Origin: Ruminococcus sp. | GTDB taxonomy: Bacteria; Bacillota; Clostridia; Oscillospirales; Ruminococcaceae | DNA: 64,000 nt | Assembly (NCBI GenBank): GCA_017961625.1 | Contig: JAGCWY010000059.1 | Span: 1-64,000, forward strand | Reading direction: 5' to 3' | In this document: in pieces, positions 40,471 to 49,145 of the stretch | Layout: each line of letters starts with the position of its first letter | Numbering within the stretch: the first letter of the stretch is position 1 | Program-made: the position numbers and the translations under genes | The notes under the pieces: generated by a model | Told to the model about the DNA's origin: nothing | The model's database searches: none | Seen by the model: the letters and a program-made list of their open reading frames with translations, nothing else

Positions 40471-42357
40471 ATGAAACCATTTTACGATACATGGGATCTC
40501 AGCTACAAATCAATTTTCGGCGCGGTAAGGCAGTATGAGACCTGCCGCTTCACAATCAGGCTGCCAAAAGATATAAAGCCCGACTATTCGCCGGTACTGG
40601 TGCTTTTCCGTACAGGATTCAAGGAGCGCTTCATAACCATGAACGCCGTTGAGGAGGAAGAGGACTGCTTTACGTACTCAGCCGAATACGAGGCAAGATA
40701 TACCGACGTACATTACTACTACTTCTCGTTCACAGAGGGCGGTACACGCCACTATATCAAGAAAATCAACATCCATGAGGGCGGTCTCGACGAAGGAGAT
40801 ATGTTCCAGCTCACCGTCTACAACAGCACATACACTACTCCCGATTTTCTCAAGGGTGGAGTTATGTACCAGATATTCCCAGATCGCTTCTGCAACAGTG
40901 GTAAGCCCAAGGAGAATATACCTGAAGGTCGTGTTCTCCGCGACGACTGGGGTGGTACTCCCTTCTACAAGCCCGACGAGAACGGTCACGTATGGAACAA
41001 TGATTACTTCGGCGGAGATTTCGAGGGTATAAAGTCAAAACTCCCTTACCTCAAAGGTCTTGGAGTAACCTGTATATATCTCAATCCAATATTTGAAGCT
41101 CACGAAAATCACAGGTACAATACCGCAAACTATATGAACGCAGACCCTCTCCTCGGCACTAACGAGGAGTTCGCAGAGCTTTGCCAGGCGGCTGAAAGCT
41201 ACGGTATATCAATAATCCTCGACGGAGTATTCTCACATACCGGCGCTGACAGTGTTTACTTCAACAAATACGGACGCTATCCCGAGCTCGGCGCCTATCA
41301 GTCAAAGGACAGCAAGTACTACGACTGGTACAGCTTCATAGAGTATCCCGACGTATACGAGGCTTGGTGGGGCATAGATACCCTTCCAAACGTATTCGAG
41401 AACAATGAAGACTATACGGAGTATATCTGCGGCGAGGAGGGAGTTCTCCGCTACTGGCTGGATCAGGGTGCAGCCGGCTACCGTCTCGACGTTGCAGACG
41501 AGCTTCCCGACAAGTTCCTTGCAAACCTCAGAAAATGCGTGAAGGAGTATGACAAAAACAAGCTCATCATCGGCGAGGTATGGGAGGACGCCACCAACAA
41601 AGAGAGCTACGGCATAAAGCGTCGCTACCTTCTTGGCGATCAGCTCGACTCGGTAATGAACTATCCCTTCCGAGAGGCTATCATGAACTTCATCAAAGGC
41701 GGTAAACCCAGCGAATTCATAAGATCCGTAATGACCATAGTAGAGCACTATCCGAAGCCAACTGTTGACGTGCTTATGAACTTTGTGTCCACTCACGATA
41801 TAGAACGTGCTATAAACCGTCTCGGCGGTGACGACTGCAACGGCAAGAACAAGGAATGGATGGCGGAGCGCTATCTCACCCCGGAGCAGTACGAGCACGG
41901 AAAGGAAATGCTGAAGGCTGCAATGGCTCTCCAGTTCTTCCTGCCCGGAGTACCAAGTATATACTACGGCGACGAAGCAGGACTTCAGGGCTACAAAGAC
42001 CCATTCAACCGCCGCTGCTACCCTTGGGGAAACGAGGATACAGACCTTATAGAGTACGTTTCCGAGCTAAGCCGCGTAAGAAAGTCCATACCAAGTATGC
42101 GCGACGGAAGGATATACTTCGTTATCAATGAAAAGGAAGTACATGACAGCCGTCTTATCGGCTTCACCCGTCAGGGACAGAAGCAGGATCATATCATATT
42201 CGTAAACAGGAGCGGTGATACCGTACAGCTCGAAAATATGAGTGAAATACTGTCACGCTTCACAGACATACAGCCGTTCTATGGCGAATTTATGGACGAT
42301 ACCATTACGGTAAAGCCCTACGGATACACAATAGTCAAAGCTAAATTCGTAAAATAA
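40471..42357 (+). CDS. GH13 family alpha-amylase/neopullulanase-like enzyme
   Basis: 628 residues without a signal peptide, so cytoplasmic. An N-terminal beta domain (1-120) is followed by the (beta/alpha)8 barrel. Family motifs: DGVFSHT at 251-257, YRLDVADE with nucleophile Asp340, GEVWED with acid/base Glu369, and FVSTHD with Asp443. The N-terminal domain and MYQIFPDRF at ~132 are typical of neopullulanase/cyclomaltodextrinase-type enzymes. It would cut alpha-1,4 (and perhaps alpha-1,6) linkages in maltodextrin, supplying or finishing the work of GlgP. Immediately after its stop, in the same frame, lies a short membrane-like segment (see 42370). Confidence 0.92.
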   Translation: MKPFYDTWDLSYKSIFGAVRQYETCRFTIRLPKDIKPDYSPVLVLFRTGFKERFITMNAVEEEEDCFTYSAEYEARYTDVHYYYFSFTEGGTRHYIKKINIHEGGLDEGDMFQLTVYNSTYTTPDFLKGGVMYQIFPDRFCNSGKPKENIPEGRVLRDDWGGTPFYKPDENGHVWNNDYFGGDFEGIKSKLPYLKGLGVTCIYLNPIFEAHENHRYNTANYMNADPLLGTNEEFAELCQAAESYGISIILDGVFSHTGADSVYFNKYGRYPELGAYQSKDSKYYDWYSFIEYPDVYEAWWGIDTLPNVFENNEDYTEYICGEEGVLRYWLDQGAAGYRLDVADELPDKFLANLRKCVKEYDKNKLIIGEVWEDATNKESYGIKRRYLLGDQLDSVMNYPFREAIMNFIKGGKPSEFIRSVMTIVEHYPKPTVDVLMNFVSTHDIERAINRLGGDDCNGKNKEWMAERYLTPEQYEHGKEMLKAAMALQFFLPGVPSIYYGDEAGLQGYKDPFNRRCYPWGNEDTDLIEYVSELSRVRKSIPSMRDGRIYFVINEKEVHDSRLIGFTRQGQKQDHIIFVNRSGDTVQLENMSEILSRFTDIQPFYGEFMDDTITVKPYGYTIVKAKFVK

Positions 42358-42369
42358 CAGAGAGCCGCA

Positions 42370-42459
42370 ATGTTCCTCGCTTTCCTCGGCATCGCCGGGG
42401 CTGCAGTTTGTATTGTTTTCAGCATACTGCGACGGAACGAAAAGCAGCCGGAGGAATAA
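42370..42459 (+). CDS. Possible 29-residue membrane micropeptide
   Basis: An ATG 12 bases after the GH13 stop opens a frame of 29 codons: hydrophobic MFLAFLGIAGAAVCIVFSIL, then RRNEKQPEE, the plan of a single membrane helix with a positive flank. It is in the same frame as the amylase, so a readthrough of one TAA would add a membrane anchor. There is no clear ribosome site. It could be a real micropeptide, a remnant, or chance. Confidence 0.35.
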   Translation: MFLAFLGIAGAAVCIVFSILRRNEKQPEE

Positions 42460-42469
42460 ACGTTTTTAC

Positions 42470-42498
42470 AAATATGCGGAGGAATACTCCGCATATTT
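42470..42498 (+). terminator. Terminator of the glgP-amylase operon
   Basis: Twelve-bp stem AAATATGCGGAG/CTCCGCATATTT with five-base loop. Confidence 0.75.
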
Positions 42499-42586
42499 CT
42501 TACTCCGAAATTGTCCGCCACTGGCGTACAAGCGTATTCACCAAAAACACAGTTTTATATCTGCCTGATTTTTGGCTTTATGTCAA

Positions 42587-42615
42587 TTGATTTCAGAGGC
42601 AAAAAAGCATATAAT
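42587..42615 (+). promoter_or_regulatory. Promoter of the aspartokinase gene
   Basis: TTGATT (42587-42592), 17-bp spacer, TATAAT (42610-42615), which places the start of transcription about 40 bases before ATG 42661 and rules out the in-frame codons further upstream. Confidence 0.75.
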
Positions 42616-42660
42616 AGATATTACTGTAAAATCATCAAAAATTATAAAGGAATGATATAT

Positions 42661-43998
42661 ATGAATGATAAGGTAGTCAAGTTCGGCGGAAGCTCCCTTG
42701 CGGACGCCAATCAGTTCAAAAAGGTAGCGGCTATAATCAAGAGCGACGCAAGACGCAGATACGTTGTTCCGTCTGCTCCCGGAAAGCGCTTTTCCGACGA
42801 TATAAAGATCACGGATATGCTGTATAAATGCGGAGAGCTCGCAGGAAGCGGCATGGACTTCTCAAAGGAGTTCGGTACCATAAAGGACAGATACAACGGT
42901 ATAATCTCCGAGCTGGGTATAGATATGTCCCTTGAGGATGAGTTCAGCGCTATCGCAGACGAACTCAAAAAGCGCCCTTCAAAGGACTTTGCTGCAAGCC
43001 GCGGAGAATACCTCAATGGCAAGGTGCTGGCTAAATACCTTGGCTTCACCTTCGTTGACGCCGCTGATATAATCGTATTCGACACTAAAGGAGTGCTCCT
43101 TCTTGACGAGACCGTAAAGGCTGTACGCGAAAAGCTCAGCGGTCTTGATAATGCCGTTATCCCCGGCTTCTACGGAAGGACAACAGAGGGCTTCATAAAG
43201 ACATTCTCACGCGGCGGCTCGGACGTTACCGGCTCTATAATAGCAAATGCGGTAAAGGCTGATATCTACGAAAACTGGACCGATGTTTCCGGATTCCTCG
43301 TTGCAGACCCGAGAATAGTCGATACCCCCGACGTTATAGAAGTAATTACTTACCGTGAGCTCCGTGAGCTCGCTTACATGGGAGCCTCAGTGCTCCATGA
43401 GGACGCTATATTCCCAGTACGCTCAGCAGGTATACCTATAAACATTAGAAATACAAACTCACCTGAGGACGCAGGCACTATGATAGTAGGCGACGATTTC
43501 GATTTCAGCAAGGAAAGCGTAAAGCATACTATCACAGGTATCGCAGGCAAGAAGGGATTCAGCACTATCAATATCGAAAAAGCCATGATGAACAATGAGG
43601 CCGGCTTCGGTATGAAGGTGCTCAAGGTCCTCTATGACAACGGTCTTTCCTTCGAGCATATGCCCTCCGGTATCGACACCATGAGCATTACTCTCAGCAC
43701 CGAAAAGCTCGACCCTATCCGCGACAAGGTGCTTGCAGACCTCCGCAAAGCTGTTGACCCCGACCACCTCGAAATAGAGGACGGTATCGCTCTCCTTGCA
43801 GTAGTGGGACGCAGAATGAAGAACACAAGGGGTACAGTTGCACGTATCTTTGCTTCTATGGCTCATGCTCGTATCAACGTAAAGATGATAGATCAGGGCT
43901 CCAGTGAGCTTAATGTTATCATCGGTGTAAGCGAAAACGACCTCCCCGAGGCTATCCGCAGGATATACGATATGTTCATCAACTCCGAGAAGAAGTGA
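42661..43998 (+). CDS. lysC: Aspartate kinase
   Basis: 445 residues: an amino-acid-kinase domain starting VVKFGGSSLAD (residues 5-15), a central TEGFIKTFSRGGSDVTGS segment (GRGGSD-like), and C-terminal ACT domains (ITGIAGKKGFSTINI; LAVVGRRMKNTRGTVARIF). It phosphorylates aspartate in the first step to lysine, threonine and methionine. The ACT domains allow feedback control, but the effector cannot be told. AAAGGAA precedes the ATG. Single gene between its own promoter and terminator; no riboswitch is visible in its short leader. Confidence 0.93.
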   Translation: MNDKVVKFGGSSLADANQFKKVAAIIKSDARRRYVVPSAPGKRFSDDIKITDMLYKCGELAGSGMDFSKEFGTIKDRYNGIISELGIDMSLEDEFSAIADELKKRPSKDFAASRGEYLNGKVLAKYLGFTFVDAADIIVFDTKGVLLLDETVKAVREKLSGLDNAVIPGFYGRTTEGFIKTFSRGGSDVTGSIIANAVKADIYENWTDVSGFLVADPRIVDTPDVIEVITYRELRELAYMGASVLHEDAIFPVRSAGIPINIRNTNSPEDAGTMIVGDDFDFSKESVKHTITGIAGKKGFSTINIEKAMMNNEAGFGMKVLKVLYDNGLSFEHMPSGIDTMSITLSTEKLDPIRDKVLADLRKAVDPDHLEIEDGIALLAVVGRRMKNTRGTVARIFASMAHARINVKMIDQGSSELNVIIGVSENDLPEAIRRIYDMFINSEKK

Positions 43999-44000
43999 TA

Positions 44001-44044
44001 AAAACCCGTGAACGCTATCATCACTAAAGTCGTTCACGGGTTTT
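44001..44044 (+). terminator. Terminator of the aspartokinase gene
   Basis: Fourteen-bp stem AAAACCCGTGAACG/CGTTCACGGGTTTT with a 16-base loop and T run. Confidence 0.88.
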
Positions 44045-44070
44045 TTAGCATGTTGGGACTAATGGCTTTA

Positions 44071-44099
44071 TTGACATATCCCAGCTGCTGTGATATACT
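44071..44099 (+). promoter_or_regulatory. Promoter of the glycosyltransferase gene
   Basis: TTGACA (44071-44076), 17-bp spacer, TATACT (44094-44099). Confidence 0.8.
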
Positions 44100-44131
44100 T
44101 AAATAAAAATTTTACAACGAAAGGAAAAGCT

Positions 44132-45112
44132 ATGGATTCCCCCGAGATACTCTACACAGTAGTCCCGTGCTATAACGAGCAGGAAGTACTCCGGCAGACC
44201 GCTGACCAGCTTAAAGCAAAATATATGGCTCTTATCTCGGAAAAGCTCATATCTCCCGACAGCCGCATAGTCTTCGTAAACGATGGCTCCTCCGATCAGA
44301 CATGGAACATAATAAAGGAACTGCATAATACCCAGCCTAAGCTTTTTTCCGGTATCGACCTCGCCCGCAACAACGGTCACCAGAACGCAGTCCTCGCAGG
44401 TCTCATGACCATTAAGGATATATGCGATATGTGCATAACTATGGATGCAGATTTACAGGACGATATAAATGCCGTTGACGAAATGGTTAAAAAGTACTAC
44501 GATGGCAATCAGGTGGTATACGGTGTAAGGAGTGCAAGGGATAACGACAGCTTCTTCAAAAAATTCACTGCGGAGAGCTTTTACAGGTTAATGAAAACAA
44601 TGGGCGCCAATGTTGTCTACAATCACGGGGATTTCCGCCTTATGAGCAAAAGGGTGCTGCATGAGCTGGAGGGGTTCCGGGAAGTGAATCTCTTCCTGCG
44701 CGGTATGATACCGCTCATAGGCTTCCAGAGCTGTAAGGTGTACTACGAGCGCCGCGAAAGAGCTACAGGCAGGAGCAAGTACTCACTGAGAAAAATGCTT
44801 TCCTTTGCCATGAATGGCATAACCTCATTCAGTACAAAACCCCTCAGGCTGATCACAGCTCTCGGACTTATAATGTCCGCCGTCAGCGTTATTGCGTTTG
44901 TATGGGCATTTATTACTAAGATAGCCGGCTTCACGGTACATGGCTGGTCGAGTACGATGTGCTCGATATGGCTGATAGGTGGTTTGCAGCTCTTCTGTCT
45001 CGGCATCATAGGCGAGTACATCGGCAGAATTTACGCTGAAGTGAAACAGCGCCCGAGATACATAATCGCGGAGTTCCTTAATGATAAAGGGAAGAAAAAC
45101 AACGATAAATAA
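44132..45112 (+). CDS. Family 2 glycosyltransferase (polyprenyl-phosphate type)
   Basis: 326 residues. GT2 N-terminal domain: VVPCYNEQEVL at the start, VNDGSSDQTW, LARNNGHQNAVLAGL and MDADLQDD (DxD), then DFRLMSKRVLHEL and two C-terminal membrane helices (about 240-265 and 275-300). This is the plan of GtrB/dolichol-phosphate-mannose-synthase-like enzymes, which load a sugar on undecaprenyl phosphate at the inner face of the membrane for wall or surface-polymer decoration. GAAAGGAAA precedes ATG 44132; the frame is open from 44090, but the extra residues are not GT2-like and overlap the promoter. A small membrane protein gene follows at 16 bases. Confidence 0.9.
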   Translation: MDSPEILYTVVPCYNEQEVLRQTADQLKAKYMALISEKLISPDSRIVFVNDGSSDQTWNIIKELHNTQPKLFSGIDLARNNGHQNAVLAGLMTIKDICDMCITMDADLQDDINAVDEMVKKYYDGNQVVYGVRSARDNDSFFKKFTAESFYRLMKTMGANVVYNHGDFRLMSKRVLHELEGFREVNLFLRGMIPLIGFQSCKVYYERRERATGRSKYSLRKMLSFAMNGITSFSTKPLRLITALGLIMSAVSVIAFVWAFITKIAGFTVHGWSSTMCSIWLIGGLQLFCLGIIGEYIGRIYAEVKQRPRYIIAEFLNDKGKKNNDK

Positions 45113-45128
45113 TAAGGAGATTTTTAAT

Positions 45129-45305
45129 ATGGACGCTATTATCAACAGTTTAACCGATTTTATCTCGCAGTACTGGGCTATAATTTTATTTATCATCGTA
45201 CTGATAATACTCATAAAGATAAAGCACAAGATAAAAAAGGTGATATTTTTTGCTGTGCTTATCGGAGCCGCACTCTTCGCTTCAGGCTTCACCTTCTTCA
45301 ATTAG
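45129..45305 (+). CDS. Small two-helix membrane protein, partner of the glycosyltransferase
   Basis: 58 residues: two hydrophobic segments (about 14-30 and 38-52) joined by a basic loop KIKHKIKK. AAGGAG directly upstream of ATG 45129 and a 16-base gap to the GT2 gene support a real gene in the same operon. In polyprenyl-phosphate glycosyltransferase operons, small membrane partners often help flip the lipid-linked sugar, but this one is too short for a GtrA flippase and no homology is claimed. Confidence 0.7.
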   Translation: MDAIINSLTDFISQYWAIILFIIVLIILIKIKHKIKKVIFFAVLIGAALFASGFTFFN

Positions 45306-45340
45306 CGCAAAGTCTGCGCCATTGCATGACTAATAAGCAC

Positions 45341-45369
45341 TTGACATTTCATTAACTATGCGGTAAAAT
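45341..45369 (+). promoter_or_regulatory. Promoter of the glycyl-tRNA synthetase gene
   Basis: TTGACA (45341-45346), 17-bp spacer, TAAAAT (45364-45369). The leader is only about 35 bases, too short for a T-box, unlike thrS. Confidence 0.8.
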
Positions 45370-45409
45370 ATAAGTTGACTATTAATAAATAAAAGCGAGG
45401 TTGCTCATT

Positions 45410-46816
45410 ATGCTTAAAAACAATGAAAAAGTAATGGATAAGATCGTTGACCTTTGTAAATCAAAGGGCTTTGTATACCCCGGATCCGAGATATACGGCG
45501 GTCTTGCAAATACATGGGACTACGGTCCGCTGGGTGTTGAGCTCAAAAACAACATCAAGAGAGCATGGATGAAGAAATTCGTTCAGGAGAACAAGTACAA
45601 CGTGGGTCTTGATTCAGCTATTCTCATGAATCCTCAGACATGGGTAGCTTCCGGACATATCGGCGGTTTCTCCGACCCCCTCATGGACTGTAAGGAGTGC
45701 AAGACCCGTCACCGTGCAGACAATCTCATCGAGGACTTTGACGGAACCAACGTTGCAGGCTGGTCAAACGAGCAGATGATGAACTACATAAAAGAAAAAG
45801 GCATTACATGTCCTAACTGCGGCAAGCAGAACTTCACCGATATCCGTCAGTTCAACCTTATGTTCAAGACCTTCCAGGGCGTTACAGAGGACAGCAAGTC
45901 GGAGCTCTATCTCCGTCCTGAAACTGCGCAGGGTATCTTCGTAAACTTCGCTAATATACAGAGAACTACACGTAAAAAAGTACCATTCGGAGTTGCTCAG
46001 GTAGGCAAGTCCTTCCGTAACGAGATAACTCCCGGAAACTTCATCTTCCGTGTACGTGAGTTCGAGCAGATGGAGCTTGAATTCTTCTGCAAGCCCGGAA
46101 CTGACCTTGAGTGGTTCGACTACTGGAGAAGCTACTGCAAGAACTTCCTGCTTTCCCTCGGTCTCAAGGAGGAGAATATCCGTCTCCGCGACCACGACAA
46201 GGAGGAGCTCTGCTTCTACTCAAAGGCAACTACAGACTTCGAGTACCTCTTCCCCTTCGGCTGGGGCGAGCTCTGGGGCGTTGCTGACAGAACTGACTAC
46301 GACCTCACACAGCATATCAACACAAGTGGCAAGTCTCTTGAATACTTTGACCCTGAGACCAACGAGAAATATATCCCCTATGTTATCGAGCCTTCTCTCG
46401 GCGTAGAGAGACTCTTCCTCTCTGTAGTTACAGAAGCTTACGACGAGGAGGAGATAGTTTCCACAGACAAGGACGGCAACGAGAAGAAGGAAACAAGAAC
46501 AGTTATGCACTTCCATCCTGCACTTGCTCCCTTCAAGGCAGCAGTGCTTCCGCTCGTCAAGAAGCTCTCACCCAAGGCTGAAGAGGTATACGATATGCTC
46601 TCCAAGAAGTTCATGGTTGACTTCGATGAGGCAGGCACTATCGGCAAGAGATACCGCCGTCAGGACGAGATAGGCACTCCTTTCTGTATCACTTACGATT
46701 TTGATACTCTTGAAAAAGACAACTGTGTAACAGTCCGTGACCGTGATACAATGCAGCAGGAAAGAGTAAATATCAATGACCTTGTTGCTTACCTTGAAGC
46801 AAAAATGGTATTCTGA
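45410..46816 (+). CDS. glyS: Glycyl-tRNA synthetase, single-chain class II type
   Basis: 468 residues, the dimeric form (GlyQS type), not the alpha2beta2 form. Marks: GFVYPGSEIYGGLANTWDYGP at the start, motif 2 region FRNEITPGNFIFRVREFEQME, and motif 3 region EPSLGVERLF, then an anticodon-binding domain (PLVKKLSPKAEEVYDML). Charges tRNA-Gly in the cytoplasm. ATG 45410 with GCGAGG upstream. Terminated by the hairpin at 46825-46860. Confidence 0.95.
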   Translation: MLKNNEKVMDKIVDLCKSKGFVYPGSEIYGGLANTWDYGPLGVELKNNIKRAWMKKFVQENKYNVGLDSAILMNPQTWVASGHIGGFSDPLMDCKECKTRHRADNLIEDFDGTNVAGWSNEQMMNYIKEKGITCPNCGKQNFTDIRQFNLMFKTFQGVTEDSKSELYLRPETAQGIFVNFANIQRTTRKKVPFGVAQVGKSFRNEITPGNFIFRVREFEQMELEFFCKPGTDLEWFDYWRSYCKNFLLSLGLKEENIRLRDHDKEELCFYSKATTDFEYLFPFGWGELWGVADRTDYDLTQHINTSGKSLEYFDPETNEKYIPYVIEPSLGVERLFLSVVTEAYDEEEIVSTDKDGNEKKETRTVMHFHPALAPFKAAVLPLVKKLSPKAEEVYDMLSKKFMVDFDEAGTIGKRYRRQDEIGTPFCITYDFDTLEKDNCVTVRDRDTMQQERVNINDLVAYLEAKMVF

Positions 46817-46824
46817 GAATAATA

Positions 46825-46860
46825 AAAAAAGTCATAGTATCACTGTACTATGGCTTTTTT
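46825..46860 (+). terminator. Terminator of the glycyl-tRNA synthetase gene
   Basis: Fifteen-pair stem (46825-46839 with 46846-46860) with one G-T pair, six-base loop and T run; its right arm lies only a few bases before the ribosome site of the next gene. Confidence 0.85.
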
Positions 46861-46876
46861 AGTTAGGAGAGAAGCT

Positions 46877-47530
46877 ATGCAGACATCCGAAAGCTTTGTA
46901 TTGAGCGCATTACTTTCCTTCTCCGGCGGATTGCAGGACGCATATACCTACAACGTCAGAGGAAGAGTCTTTGCAAATGCCCAGACAGGCAATGTTGTAC
47001 TTATGAGCCAAAGTTTCATGCAAGGGGAAATAGCCAGGGGACTGCATTATATGGGACCTCTTGCTGCATTTGCGCTAGGTATCTTCATAGCCGAAAGAAT
47101 CGAAAACAGATATAAGGACAGCAAAGCTTTCCACTGGAGGCAGATCATCATACTCATTGAAATGATAGTTCTTGCCGTGGTGGGAGTTATGTCGTCAAAA
47201 CTTGATATACCAGCAAATATGCTGGTATCCTTTGCCTGCGCAATGCAGGTCCAGACCTTTAGAACAGTCAGAGGCTATGGCTATGCGAGCACAATGTGTA
47301 TCGGAAACCTTAGAAGCGGTACAGAGAGCTTTTCTCAATATCTGCGCAGCAAGAACAAGGATGCATTGTTCAAGTCCCTGCATTTCTTTGGTATTATCCT
47401 TTTCTTTGCCATAGGCGCAGGCTTCGGTGGAGTAGTTTCCTCTATGGTAGGCATAAGAACTATATGGATTTCAACTGTTCTTCTGCTTTTGGCAGCGGTT
47501 ATGATGATACAGAAAAAATCAAGTATATAA
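46877..47530 (+). CDS. YoaK (DUF1275) family membrane protein
   Basis: 217 residues with six predicted helices. LLSFSGGLQDAYTYNVRGRVFANAQTGN split across helix 1 and 2 is the family hallmark, and MGPLAAFALGIFIAERIE follows. Function unknown. TAGGAG precedes ATG 46877. It begins only 17 bases after the glyS terminator and no separate promoter is obvious, so expression may depend on readthrough. Confidence 0.88.
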   Translation: MQTSESFVLSALLSFSGGLQDAYTYNVRGRVFANAQTGNVVLMSQSFMQGEIARGLHYMGPLAAFALGIFIAERIENRYKDSKAFHWRQIIILIEMIVLAVVGVMSSKLDIPANMLVSFACAMQVQTFRTVRGYGYASTMCIGNLRSGTESFSQYLRSKNKDALFKSLHFFGIILFFAIGAGFGGVVSSMVGIRTIWISTVLLLLAAVMMIQKKSSI

Positions 47531-47558
47531 AAAAGGGCTGCAATGAGCAGTCCTTTTT
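47530..47558. terminator. Bidirectional terminator between yoaK-like and DUF2726 genes
   Basis: Twelve-pair stem AAAAAGGGCTGC/GCAGTCCTTTTT with one mismatch and a five-base loop. Confidence 0.85.
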
Positions 47559-47560
47559 AA

Positions 47561-48031
47561 TTATCTTAGGTATTCCTCGATGACATCCAGTTCCCCATAC
47601 GTCCTTAGCAGGGTATATCCCGTATTTTCAAGTACGGCGTTGACAAAGTCGTCCCGCTTTTCACGATCCGGACGTGAATGGGAGGTATCGTCAAGCTCTA
47701 TAAGCGCAACTATAGCCGTTTCCTCATCAGCAAGGGCAAAGTCGATATGCTTCGATTTTATCTTATTGAAGCACTCCATCCAGAAGGGATTCTCTTCCTT
47801 TGGCTTAGGCTCGATAAGGTCAGCAAGCCGCACTTTAGTGTATATATTCAGTCCATACTCATCCGCAAGGGGCTTGAGCCGCTTGTAAAACTCATACTCC
47901 CTGTCGGTGAGTATAGTCTTTGCAGTAAACAGCTTGGTTATATCCGGTTTGCGGAGCTTCCTGTACAGCCATATAGCGAACAGTATACCGCAAAGTAACA
48001 GTAATAGGTAAAATAACTCATTTTCGTTCAT
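47561..48031 (-). CDS. DUF2726-like protein with membrane anchor
   Basis: 156 residues. One helix at 5-22, then a DUF2726-like domain: LTDREYEFYKRLKPL, TKVRLADLI, then KHIDFALADEET and ALIELDDTSHSRPDREKRD. The D/E-x-D pattern recalls the restriction-endonuclease-like fold, suggesting nucleic-acid binding or cleavage, not proven. It starts one base after the preceding lipoprotein gene ends, so it is the last gene of the ior-paaK transcript. Confidence 0.78.
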   Translation of the reverse strand: MNENELFYLLLLLCGILFAIWLYRKLRKPDITKLFTAKTILTDREYEFYKRLKPLADEYGLNIYTKVRLADLIEPKPKEENPFWMECFNKIKSKHIDFALADEETAIVALIELDDTSHSRPDREKRDDFVNAVLENTGYTLLRTYGELDVIEEYLR

Positions 48032-48032
48032 A

Positions 48033-49145
48033 TCATTTATCAGAATGTATCTTTTCGGTCACCTTGCCATTTTCATCTATTTCCGCAAGACTGTGATTGA
48101 AGGCTCCTGAGCCTCCGCTCACAAAGAGCCTGCCGCCAGCTGTACAGATACCATCGATGAAATCCGACCCTTCAATGCCGCCAGCGCTGAGTATCTCCTT
48201 AGTCTTTCCGTCACTGTCCACAGCATAGACTACCGCAGAGTCCGTATAGTACAGCTTATCCTCGAAAAAGCAGAAACCGCTTATACTGCCCATATCGGTA
48301 ATGTATACCTCGGATCCGCCTGACAGGTCATTGCGGCATAGGCGTCGCTCCTTTATGTAGTATAGCTTGTCGCCGACTATATATGGGCTTTCTCCGGACT
48401 TTATATCCACATAGGCTCCATTTTCACCGAATACGCGAATATACTCGTTTATGCTTATGCGATATGAGCACACAAGTGAGTTCTTTCCGCTAACCTCAGT
48501 AAAACCAACAATATGCGCGTTCTTGTACTCAAGACTGTACTCCTCGCCAGAGAGCTTTCCCGAATAGTCCGCAGACCTTATAACAGTGCCGCTGTCGGTC
48601 GGACATGTAAAGTATATTCTATCTTTCGCAAAGAAGAATTCCTCCCGTTCACGGGCAGTACTACCTCCGTCTGTGGAGTCCTTTATGATGACCTTTGTCT
48701 TTCCGTCCCTGTACTCGCATATGCCCTCGCCGGAAGAGTAGTAATACAACGATTTTCCGTCGGTATACAACACTAAACTCTTTGCAGGCAGATGGAGCTC
48801 CTCGGTATGTCCCTTGCGGTCGTCAAGGATATACACGTCCTCCCTGCCATTCTGACCGTTCTTTCCGGAAAGGTAAACGTAAGAGCCGTCATCCATAATG
48901 TGTACGAACTGAGGACGATTCTTCTCCGTCTCCTCTGATGGGGTTCCAAAGTCACCAGGTATCACCTTTTCCGGCTTTGTTGAAGGCTCTGCGACAGTTA
49001 TGACAGTCTCAGCCGTTGTAACAGCATCAGTAGTCGTAATCTCATCCGGCTCGCTGTAATTATCAGTATTATGGTCTGAACAGCCTGCTGCAAAGTAAAC
49101 GGCAAGCAGAGCAGCCATAACGGCTGCGGTAATACATTTTCTCAT
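48033..49145 (-). CDS. Lipoprotein with beta-propeller-like repeats
   Basis: 370 residues. Lipoprotein signal with lipobox A-A-G-C (Cys22), a Thr/Glu-rich linker (25-70), then repeated strands such as GDKLYYIKERRLCRNDLS, EDKLYYTDSAVVYAVDS and GRLFVSGGSG, consistent with a beta propeller exposed outside the membrane. No enzyme motif was recognised. Its ATG overlaps the paaK stop (ATGA), so it belongs to the ior-paaK operon, an unexpected place for a surface protein. Confidence 0.75.
   Translation of the reverse strand: MRKCITAAVMAALLAVYFAAGCSDHNTDNYSEPDEITTTDAVTTAETVITVAEPSTKPEKVIPGDFGTPSEETEKNRPQFVHIMDDGSYVYLSGKNGQNGREDVYILDDRKGHTEELHLPAKSLVLYTDGKSLYYYSSGEGICEYRDGKTKVIIKDSTDGGSTAREREEFFFAKDRIYFTCPTDSGTVIRSADYSGKLSGEEYSLEYKNAHIVGFTEVSGKNSLVCSYRISINEYIRVFGENGAYVDIKSGESPYIVGDKLYYIKERRLCRNDLSGGSEVYITDMGSISGFCFFEDKLYYTDSAVVYAVDSDGKTKEILSAGGIEGSDFIDGICTAGGRLFVSGGSGAFNHSLAEIDENGKVTEKIHSDK

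Noticed and set aside
42511..42660. Extended N terminus of the aspartokinase
   Set aside because: The promoter at 42587-42615 lies inside this stretch; transcription starts after the supposed start codon.
43374..44037. Frames antisense to the aspartokinase gene
   Set aside because: Shadow frames of a well-supported gene; no start signals or family features.
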